DNA of 38,372 bases, taken from IMG/VR virus record IMGVR_UViG_3300032180_000099, positions 1 to 38,372 of that record; one strand, written 5' to 3'. This document shows positions 30,411 to 37,156 of the stretch, one piece after another. Each line of letters starts with the position of its first letter. The first letter of the stretch is position 1. This DNA is from a virus. Below the pieces are notes generated by a model. The model saw only the letters and a list, made by a program, of their open reading frames with translations, did not search any database and had not been told where the DNA came from. Both the position numbers and the translations under genes were made by a program.

Positions 30411-31508
30411 GTGCCCAAGGGTACACCGAACACCGAGCCGTTCTGCTCGTTCCCCAACTGCGGCAAGCCCAACCGGAGCAAGGGTCTGTGCGGTGGGCAC
30501 TACGCCCAACTGCTCAAGGGCAAGCCCCTGACGCCTCTCGTCAAGCCCCCGCCCGATCCGACCTTGCCCCGGGAGTGCCTGACCTGCCATGAGGTCAAGC
30601 CGATCTCCGAGTTCTACATGCGGTCGGACGGGTTGCCTGACCGGCACTGCAAGCGGTGTGCTGGCGATGCCATGAAGCCCGGAGCAGCCAAGCGACGTCG
30701 GGAAGCGGGGATGAAGGAACGGCGCCTGCGGGTAGTGACCACCATCAACGGCACCGAAGGACAAGAGTGTTCGTGGTGTCGAGAGTGGAAACCCCTGACC
30801 GACTACTACGCCTTTACGTCCAAACGGGACGACTACGCAGGACATCTGGCCGAATGCAAGGAATGCACCAAGGGCCGACGCAAGGTCGCCGCACGGCAGA
30901 GAGAAGGGTTCCGGCCCAACATGCCCGCGATGGGTGAGGATCCCCTGATCGTTGCGGCTCGACAGGTTCGTTTCCAGCAAGCTGGCAAGGGCGCTGAGGC
31001 GTACCGGAAGGGTAGAGCCAAGGATCCAGAACGGTACCGGAATTACAGCCAGCAGCGGAGAGCGCTGGTTGCGAACGCGCCTGTGAACGACCTGACCGGC
31101 GAGCAGATAGCCGAGTTGATGACAGCGCAGGCTGGCATCTGCGCCTACTGCCACCACTTCGCCACGCCTCTTGTGGTCGAGCACATCGTGCCTCTGGCCC
31201 GTGGAGGCTCCCACACCCTGTCGAACGTGGTGGGAGCGTGCGACCGGTGCAACGGCGAGAAGCACAACCGAACGCCGGAAGAGTGGGCCGCGGCCCGTCG
31301 GCGCAAGGCGATTCGGATGGGGATGGATCCTGATGCCCTCTTCCACATCTACGATCCCCGGGACATGCAGGGACAGAGCCAAGAGGCCCCATCCCTGCAA
31401 ACGCCCGGTGAGGATTACGAACCTCCGCAAGCGGCCAGCGTCGTCGGGGCTGAAGTCCACCCATTGGGGCATACGGTGAAACTCAGACCAAGTGCCTCAA
31501 CACCGTGA
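30411..31508 (+). CDS. HNH3: zinc-knuckle classical HNH endonuclease
   Basis: A 365-residue protein, GTG start. An N-terminal Cys3His knuckle (C12, C17, C27, H30) is followed by two CxxC...CxxC ribbons (C56/C59 with C80/C83, and C120/C123 with C149/C152), each with a KPxxxxY/F element. A basic region follows, then a classical McrA-type HNH domain: CAYC (244-247), VEHIVPLARGGSH, LSNVVGACDRCNGEKHNR. It is probably a free-standing homing endonuclease. The last 31 codons overlap the 3' end of the major capsid gene on the other strand (31415-31508), so its extreme C-terminus is constrained by the capsid sequence and may not be functional. Confidence 0.82.
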   Translation: MPKGTPNTEPFCSFPNCGKPNRSKGLCGGHYAQLLKGKPLTPLVKPPPDPTLPRECLTCHEVKPISEFYMRSDGLPDRHCKRCAGDAMKPGAAKRRREAGMKERRLRVVTTINGTEGQECSWCREWKPLTDYYAFTSKRDDYAGHLAECKECTKGRRKVAARQREGFRPNMPAMGEDPLIVAARQVRFQQAGKGAEAYRKGRAKDPERYRNYSQQRRALVANAPVNDLTGEQIAELMTAQAGICAYCHHFATPLVVEHIVPLARGGSHTLSNVVGACDRCNGEKHNRTPEEWAAARRRKAIRMGMDPDALFHIYDPRDMQGQSQEAPSLQTPGEDYEPPQAASVVGAEVHPLGHTVKLRPSASTP

Positions 31509-33253
31509 AACGCGACTGCCTCGAATGACTCTAACTGCGCAGCTACGTTATTTTGCTGGTCCAGCGTCCAGTCCCGAATTTCCGTTCCGAGGTCCAGCAC
31601 CCCGCCATCCAAGTGGAGGAATGACCCGGGGGAGAACATGAAGGCTTGGATCTTGGACGGAAAGCCCTCAAGCGGACCCGCTCCCTGGCTCGTGAACACC
31701 TGATTGACGCCTGTGCTGGGGGTGTCGAGATACCACGTCACCTCAAGGTTCGATGCTGCCAGGTAACCGTCGATCTCGGAGTCTGCGAGCTGCACAGCTT
31801 CGTCGCCTGGGTGCTGTCGGGTGAAATCGGCCCGCATGATGTCTCGTGTCCATGCTGGGAGAAGGACTTGCAGGATCTCGTCGTCCTCCATGCGGTTGCG
31901 GGAGCGGTAACCGGCAGCGGCGGTACCTAGGTGGACCAGGATGTCCCGTGCAGCACCCAGGTCCTGAGCGGACGTGGTGGCGACCGAGGCTGCGGCAATT
32001 TGGTCCAGCAGACGCCCATCGGCGAAGCGGGCGAACTGGACCTGAGCCAGTTGCCACCAGGCGGCGAAGTGCTCGGGGAACGTCATGCGGTCGAAGTTTC
32101 CCACCACCATGCCCAAGACAATCGCGTCCACCTGCACGACCGTTTCGACTCCGCATTTCACGATCACGTAGGGCTTGGTGGCCGCTCCAGTGGTCCATGC
32201 CGCGTCGGTCTGGTGGGTCCAGAGATTCACGCCTGGGGCCACATCGCTGAGGTGCGGCGGGGTGATGAACCTGATACCTCCTCGCTCGGCTCCGAAGCGG
32301 ACCAGAGCGTCCCGGACGGGCCTGCGAGGCGTACCGAGGGTCATGAGCGAGTAGTCCACCGCCACGGGGGCGCAGAGCCCGCCAGCGGCCACCACTGCCT
32401 TCGGGGTGTCCTTGTGGACCGTCAGGCCCCTCGTGCGGGCTCCCGAGGCCGTGACGGCGTTGACCTGTTCCTCGGTCGCTGAGGCGGTGTTGCGGGGCGA
32501 GAGGTGACGGTCCTCGGGGTAGTCGATCCGCATGGAGATGACGTTCGCCGATGACCCTTCACGACCGGACGCCAGCAGCGCGTGGGCCTTCTCGGCGAAG
32601 GCCCGGCCGATGTCGGCTTCCTCAATGGGCATGCCGGCGGAGAAGCCCGGGATGTCCCCCCCGGCCGTCAGCGTGACGGTCGAACCCGTAGGAGCGAGGT
32701 TCGGGCGGGCCTCGGGGCGCTTGGCGCTCTGGGGGATGTCCGTCACGGACGGGGCACGGGGACGGGTCCGGACGGGCTGGGTCGGGGTGGCAGCGGCAGC
32801 AACCGCTTCGACTGACGGGGCCTCAGGTGCTTCCGGCTCGGCCTCAGGCTCCTCGGTCTCGGGCTCTTCGGGTGCTTCCGGGTCCGTCTCAGCTGCGGGC
32901 TCAAGAGCCGCCATGAGCTCGGCTTTCTCGGCCTCATGCTGGGCGGATTCGTCGGCCCGCCTCTGCACCTCGGCCCGTACCTTGCCGAGTGCGTCCACCA
33001 CTTCCCGAAGCTCCGCCACGGTCTCAGCGGAGGCGGGGGCGTCCTTGATGCGGTTGCCCTTCTTGAGCAGGTCCGCTTCGGTCTTCGCCAGCGCCTTCGG
33101 GTCGAGCGTGGAGAGGTCATCGGGAATCAGGGGCTGGGCTTGGGTAGTGCCGGTGTCCGTCGGGGGAGCGTGGAGGACTCGGAACGGGTGGTCCAGTGGG
33201 AACGTGCCGGGGGGGAACGCGAATCGACCGCTTGGGGTCGGGGGGTGCTTCAC
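31415..33253 (-). CDS. Major capsid protein with N-terminal scaffold-like region
   Basis: A 612-residue HK97-fold-type capsid protein. Residues about 35-115 are a charged coiled coil (KALAKTEADLLKKGNRIKDA) and residues 116-175 an acidic Pro/Glu/Ala stretch; together they resemble a fused scaffolding region that the capsid protease would remove. The mature part starts near 190. Features typical of actinophage capsids are CAPVAVDYSLMTLG, GIRFITPPHLSDVAPGVNLW, and the C-terminal PGSFLHLDGGVLDLG with LESFEAVAFHGVEALG. It starts with GTG 33253 behind AAAGG. The HNH3 gene enters its 3' end from the opposite strand. Confidence 0.88.
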   Translation of the reverse strand: MKHPPTPSGRFAFPPGTFPLDHPFRVLHAPPTDTGTTQAQPLIPDDLSTLDPKALAKTEADLLKKGNRIKDAPASAETVAELREVVDALGKVRAEVQRRADESAQHEAEKAELMAALEPAAETDPEAPEEPETEEPEAEPEAPEAPSVEAVAAAATPTQPVRTRPRAPSVTDIPQSAKRPEARPNLAPTGSTVTLTAGGDIPGFSAGMPIEEADIGRAFAEKAHALLASGREGSSANVISMRIDYPEDRHLSPRNTASATEEQVNAVTASGARTRGLTVHKDTPKAVVAAGGLCAPVAVDYSLMTLGTPRRPVRDALVRFGAERGGIRFITPPHLSDVAPGVNLWTHQTDAAWTTGAATKPYVIVKCGVETVVQVDAIVLGMVVGNFDRMTFPEHFAAWWQLAQVQFARFADGRLLDQIAAASVATTSAQDLGAARDILVHLGTAAAGYRSRNRMEDDEILQVLLPAWTRDIMRADFTRQHPGDEAVQLADSEIDGYLAASNLEVTWYLDTPSTGVNQVFTSQGAGPLEGFPSKIQAFMFSPGSFLHLDGGVLDLGTEIRDWTLDQQNNVAAQLESFEAVAFHGVEALGLSFTVCPNGWTSAPTTLAACGGS

Positions 33254-33422
33254 GGGGAAGGGCCTTTCGTACGCGCCGACAAGATATCCGGGGCCAGTCG
33301 GGCTCCCAGGTGCTTCGCTTGCCGGACGCCTTCGAGACGCCCTCGCCCCCTACGCCCATCTGGACGCTGGGGAACTTCCGGAGAGTCTCGCACCTTGCAC
33401 CGTTTCGTGCAACCGTTCTCCG
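33254..33422 (-). other. Untranslated leader of the major capsid gene
   Basis: A 169-base gap, by far the longest between minus-strand genes here, lies just upstream of the capsid gene. It contains the inverted repeat TTGCAC (33395-33400)/GTGCAA (33407-33412) with a six-base loop. A capsid-specific promoter or mRNA-stabilising leader would be expected here. I could not identify a convincing -35/-10 pair, and no conserved coding frame is seen. Confidence 0.45.
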
Positions 33423-33803
33423 CTACTCCCGCCGCATAGCCAGTCGGCCCAAGTCTCGGGCATCCCTCCACCACCGACCGAGACGACTATACCTGAGCCA
33501 CCCACGCCAGCCGAGGATGGGGCCGAGGTCCAGCATCCCGCCCTCCATGTGCAGATAGCCTCGGGAGTCCGTCAGGTAGACACCCATCCCGCCATCGTGC
33601 CACTCCACCTGCACGTTGCCGACGCCTTCAAGGTCCGTGAGGCCCCTGACGAGATGCTCGGGACCGATGATCTTCACCGGCTCCGAGTCGGCCATGCCGA
33701 ACCTCTCCCTATAGGCACGGATGGCCTCCGGTATGGACTCTCGGTAGCTACGGCGCAGCAGCGCGCCCGTGCCTTCGAGGTCCCCTAGGTTCTGTCTCGT
33801 CAC
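33423..33803 (-). CDS. 126-residue head-region protein with capsid-like motif
   Basis: The start is GTG 33803. The N-terminal half is helical (YRESIPEAIRAYRERFG). The middle has VKIIGPEHLVRGLTDLEGVG and VQVEWHDGGMGVYLTDSRG, then YLHMEGGMLDLGP. That last motif copies the major capsid C-terminal FLHLDGGVLDLG, and the DNA agrees at about 28 of 34 positions (33523-33556 against 31587-31620). The C-terminus is Arg/Trp-rich (RGWLRYSRLGRWWRDARD). It may be a capsid-derived accessory or pentamer protein, or a gene built partly from a duplicated capsid segment. It sits between the protease and the capsid gene. Confidence 0.55.
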   Translation of the reverse strand: MTRQNLGDLEGTGALLRRSYRESIPEAIRAYRERFGMADSEPVKIIGPEHLVRGLTDLEGVGNVQVEWHDGGMGVYLTDSRGYLHMEGGMLDLGPILGWRGWLRYSRLGRWWRDARDLGRLAMRRE

Positions 33804-33818
33804 CGTAGTAGTCGGGCG

Positions 33819-34031
33819 TCAGAGGTAGAGCACGAGGAAGGTTGTCACGCCGATCAGTCCCTCAATCACCGTCAGCCGCCACGCCATCTGGCGAGAGGAG
33901 ATATCGATGAAGTGCTTGGTCCACCATCCACCATTCCAGCCCAGCGTCAGATTGAGGCCAGCCCACACGACTGCCGTACCCGCCACTGCAAGGAAGGCCA
34001 GCGACAGGGCTGCCCAGAGAGGCGCTCTCAC
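33819..34031 (-). CDS. Small two-helix membrane protein
   Basis: A 70-residue protein from GTG 34031, overlapping the protease stop (GTGA). Hydrophobic segments are at about residues 5-28 (LWAALSLAFLAVAGTAVVWA) and 54-70 (LTVIEGLIGVTTFLVLYL), separated by a Trp-rich loop (GWNGGWWTKHF). The size and topology suit a class II holin-like protein, but it lies among head genes far from the lysin. The role is unknown. Confidence 0.6.
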   Translation of the reverse strand: MRAPLWAALSLAFLAVAGTAVVWAGLNLTLGWNGGWWTKHFIDISSRQMAWRLTVIEGLIGVTTFLVLYL

Positions 34032-36565
34032 CGCACCAGTGCCCCCAGCCGCTCCTTCTCCCGAGCGTGGGCCGAAGCCAAGAGAGCGCCCTCTTCGGCA
34101 AACCGTCGAAGGTAGAGATCCCGAGTCAATTCGACCACAAGGGCATCTGTCGTCGGGGGAGTGGATGCCTCGGGGGTGTCCACTCCGGCATCGGCAGGAG
34201 CCTGTGAGGATGCGGTCAGGATCAGCGTCTTGAGTTCCCCGCCGGCCGAGAGGGCGCGCATGGGCGGGAAGCCGCCGCGGGGCACGACCGGGAGTGCGAT
34301 CAGGTGCAGCCTGCCGTCCTCCAGTTCCCGGTAGTCCACCGATACCTCTCCCGCTGCCCGCATCTGCTGTACCTGGCCCTCGGTGGCGGTGTGTTGGATC
34401 GCCCCCGCCATCCACGGCGCTCCCGCCTTCTCGTCCCACGTGATCCGGACATTGGCGATCACGCTGTCCGTGTCGTCGTAGTGCTTCCGGGCGTCGGCCG
34501 CTCCGAGACGGGTGTCGGCATGACCCCCTGCGAGCGTGACCTGCCCCACCTGGATCAAGTCTCCCTCGGCCGTCTTGATCCCCCGGTGCTTGCCGTCCAG
34601 CCCCTTGTGGAAGACACGGAAGTCCCGGTCCAGCATGTCGTCGCTCACCCGCAGGCACGTCCCGGGGATGCCGATATGGCAGGTACTGCCCGAGGCGTGG
34701 CCGAACACCTGCCCCTCGTCCGTGTAGGTCGGGCCGACGATCTCGCCATCGTTCGGTGCAGGGGTCTCGAACCACGACCGGGGCGGATAGAGGGGAGCGC
34801 CGAACGACTCTGCACCGCAGGCCACCACCGCGGAGGCCGCAACCGGCACCTCTGCGGGAATCGTCTCGGGCATGGCCTCCGGAGGCGTCAGGGCGGTGTC
34901 AGAGGCCGAGCGGAACCACGTGAGCCACTCTCCGGTGTCCGTGGAGTGCTGAGCCTCGTAGGGCAGGACCACGAAGCCCGCTATGGAACCGGACAGCAGG
35001 GTTCGGGCGGTCTTGCCGTCGGCGTCGGTGGTGATGTCCCAGACATCGGAGGCACCCAGGTCAATCGACGGCGCGATGGCAGCCCCGTTGTCAACCGCCG
35101 CCTTGAGGAATCCGGCGGCTGGGTTGTCGGCGTAGGGGCCACGGGCCAGGATCCGGTCTCCCTCCCGAGTGACCGTCAGGGCGTTGCACGCGATGGGGGC
35201 GTTGGCGTGGCCCATGTCAGCAGGATTGCCCATCTCGTCCATTGCGAAGCCACCAGGGAGCGGAGGGGTGCGCCACGTCAGCACGCCAGGAGGGATCAGC
35301 CGTCCCATGACCGTCATGTCGCCGTTCTCGTCGGGGAACACCTCGTCAGTCGGGACGCCCTCAGTAACCAGGCATGCCTCGAACATGCCCAGCGGGCCCG
35401 GAGCGGGGATGGTGCGGCCTTCACCGTCGGTAGCTGGGGCCACGTCGGGCGCGAGTTCCTCACTCGTCTCGCCGGCCACTTCCATCACGCTGTCCGGGGG
35501 GTCCTCCTTGAGATCCTTCGTGTAGTGGCTGCGAAGGTGGCCCTTGGCGGTGGCTACCGCGTCCGGGCTTCGTCCCGAGAGGGAGCCGACGCGCTGCGCG
35601 GCAGCATGCACGCCATTACGGTTGATCGTCCCGTCTGGCTCATGGTGAGGTAGGAAGCATGCCGTCTTCGGCGGGCCCTTGCTCGCTGGATCGCATCCTG
35701 CCGCTGCCCGCTTGTACTGATCGTCGTTGAACCTGCTCGCTGAGCCATCCCAGGGCTTGTCCGTGACACTGCCCCCGGTTGCCCCGAGCGGGAGGTCCGT
35801 GGCAAGTCCCATCGCGGGTGGGGTGGCACCGGCGGGAGCGGGAGCCTCCACGTCGTCTCCAGCGTCGGCCGTCCCCGCCAGGGGCATGGTGGTGAGGTTC
35901 GCTGCCACGCTGGGGTCTCCCCAGGCAAGCGTGACGGAATCGAAGGTCACGTCGACCATCGGGGGCGGGGGAAGAGGGATCGGGTCCGTGTCGGAACCCT
36001 GCACGTACTGAATCGTGCAGTGGGGGACGAACCCGTGGGTATCCTCGGGGAAGTCCAGAATGGCGTGGAGTCCCTCGGCGAGATCGGCCCGGAAGTCGTC
36101 AAGCCCGGGGGCGTCGAGGGTGAGCACGATGGGGGTACCCGAGCCGTCCGGGTCCTCCGTGGCGGTGAAGCGGGCCACGCCGTTGAACACTCCCTTGATG
36201 TTGTCGGAGTCGGACTGGCCCGCGGCGGCTTCCTCGGTGTCCTCGTCCTCATCCGCGGCCGAGAGGACGGCGTTGAGGGCCTGCTCCACTTCGGTGCGGT
36301 CCAGCGTGGTCGTGGCATCGGGGCCGAGATAGACGAGTGTGATGTGGAGTTTCTCGGGCGGCAGTCCCCCGTCCACGGCCAGCTTGGTGGCCACGTCGGG
36401 GGGGATCATGAAGGCCACCATCGCGGCACCGCCCACGTCGGGCTGATCGCCTGTCGGAGCAGTGTCGTCCGGTGGGGCGGGTGCGGGCGCATCCGGCACG
36501 GGTGGGGGAGGCGTGGCCGCGGTCACGGCCCGTCGGGTCTTCGTTGCCGCTGGTTTCACGGTCAT
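34028..36565 (-). CDS. Capsid maturation protease with N-terminal 2H-phosphoesterase-like domain
   Basis: An 845-residue protein from ATG 36565, overlapping the upstream small gene (ATGA). Residues about 48-228 look like a 2H phosphoesterase: MVAFMIPPDV, first motif HITL (74-77), second motif HCTI (182-185). Residues about 268-360 are the KPWDGSASRFNDDQYKRA domain common on actinophage proteases. Residues about 400-800 are the prohead protease: TWRTPPLPGGF, MGHANAPIA, AIAPSIDLGAS, then YPPRSWFETP, VFGHASGSTCHIGIP, ARKHYDDTDSVIANV and WMAGAIQHTATEG. The protease should clip the capsid scaffold. The role of the 2H domain is unclear; tRNA or cyclic-nucleotide cleavage is possible. Confidence 0.78.
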   Translation of the reverse strand: MTVKPAATKTRRAVTAATPPPPVPDAPAPAPPDDTAPTGDQPDVGGAAMVAFMIPPDVATKLAVDGGLPPEKLHITLVYLGPDATTTLDRTEVEQALNAVLSAADEDEDTEEAAAGQSDSDNIKGVFNGVARFTATEDPDGSGTPIVLTLDAPGLDDFRADLAEGLHAILDFPEDTHGFVPHCTIQYVQGSDTDPIPLPPPPMVDVTFDSVTLAWGDPSVAANLTTMPLAGTADAGDDVEAPAPAGATPPAMGLATDLPLGATGGSVTDKPWDGSASRFNDDQYKRAAAGCDPASKGPPKTACFLPHHEPDGTINRNGVHAAAQRVGSLSGRSPDAVATAKGHLRSHYTKDLKEDPPDSVMEVAGETSEELAPDVAPATDGEGRTIPAPGPLGMFEACLVTEGVPTDEVFPDENGDMTVMGRLIPPGVLTWRTPPLPGGFAMDEMGNPADMGHANAPIACNALTVTREGDRILARGPYADNPAAGFLKAAVDNGAAIAPSIDLGASDVWDITTDADGKTARTLLSGSIAGFVVLPYEAQHSTDTGEWLTWFRSASDTALTPPEAMPETIPAEVPVAASAVVACGAESFGAPLYPPRSWFETPAPNDGEIVGPTYTDEGQVFGHASGSTCHIGIPGTCLRVSDDMLDRDFRVFHKGLDGKHRGIKTAEGDLIQVGQVTLAGGHADTRLGAADARKHYDDTDSVIANVRITWDEKAGAPWMAGAIQHTATEGQVQQMRAAGEVSVDYRELEDGRLHLIALPVVPRGGFPPMRALSAGGELKTLILTASSQAPADAGVDTPEASTPPTTDALVVELTRDLYLRRFAEEGALLASAHAREKERLGALVR

Positions 36566-36696
36566 CCTCCTCGCTCTCTTCGACGGATTGAGATGGTCTC
36601 CTTGACGTAGCCCCACAGGAATGCACCGACGCTCCAACCTAGAAGCATGCCTAGGCCCCCGGTCAGCAACTGCCAGCCCGTCAGGTCGATGTGCAA
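36562..36696 (-). CDS. Small single-span membrane protein, 44 residues
   Basis: This short frame starts at TTG 36696 behind AGAGGA. It encodes a hydrophobic segment (LLTGGLGMLLGWSVGAFLWG) followed by a basic tail (SIRRRERGG). Its TGA overlaps the protease ATG (ATGA), and its start lies within the 3' end of the upstream membrane-protein gene. This tight packing, the membrane helix and positive-inside tail support a real gene. Function is unknown. Confidence 0.5.
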   Translation of the reverse strand: MHIDLTGWQLLTGGLGMLLGWSVGAFLWGYVKETISIRRRERGG

Positions 36697-36974
36697 CTCA
36701 TGGATTCCTCTCGAGCTTCAACCAGCCTTGCAACCGCTCGCTTGGCTCGTCGGGGACCTTTCAGGTTGAGGGCTTCCTTGGCCTCCCGGATCTGGCTTCT
36801 CTGCCAGTCAGCGGAGTAGGTGGACCAGTCGAAATCGAGCCTCAGCCACACCTGTGCCCGGATGAGCCCATAAGGAACAGTCCACAGCCCGTATCGCTCA
36901 TCCAGCCAACTGAGGAACGTCCATACTGCGAAGAATCCGAGTCCGGCAGCAGGGATGCCAACTAGAACTATCAC
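36681..36974 (-). CDS. Small membrane protein, 97 residues
   Basis: ATG 36974 overlaps the stop of the Cys-rich gene (ATGA). One membrane helix lies at the N-terminus (IVLVGIPAAGLGFFAVWTFL), followed by an amphipathic, charged remainder (SADWQRSQIREAKEALNLKG, RRAKRAVARLVEAREE). No family is recognised. It is part of the run of tiny genes between the portal/MuF gene and the capsid protease. Confidence 0.6.
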   Translation of the reverse strand: MIVLVGIPAAGLGFFAVWTFLSWLDERYGLWTVPYGLIRAQVWLRLDFDWSTYSADWQRSQIREAKEALNLKGPRRAKRAVARLVEAREESMSCTST

Positions 36975-37156
36975 GGCTCGCCCTCTCCCTTGTGGCAGTC
37001 ACACCGGCACTTCTCGGGGCAGAACTTGCAGACCTTCCGACAGGTCTCGTGCTCATCATGCTGGCATGCGGTCGAGAAGTAGTGGGGCCGGTGGGCGACG
37101 GTCTCACCGTCCACCGTGACATAAAGCGGTGGCTGGATCACCGCTGGCCCGGTCAC
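36971..37156 (-). CDS. Cys/His-rich small protein, 61 residues
   Basis: GTG 37156 overlaps the portal/MuF-like stop (GTGA). The C-terminal half holds CQHDEHETCRKVCKFCPEKC followed by RCDCHKG, with seven Cys and several His, enough for two zinc sites or a disulfide-rich fold. The N-terminal part (IQPPLYVTVDGETVAHRPHY) is beta-like. No family is recognised. It may be a head-assembly factor or small DNA/RNA-binding protein. Confidence 0.6.
   Translation of the reverse strand: MTGPAVIQPPLYVTVDGETVAHRPHYFSTACQHDEHETCRKVCKFCPEKCRCDCHKGEGEP

Noticed and set aside
34304-35653. A 449-codon plus-strand frame opposite the capsid protease.
   Set aside because: The minus strand encodes clear protease and 2H motifs. 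The plus frame is an Arg/Gly/Val-rich shadow without domains.
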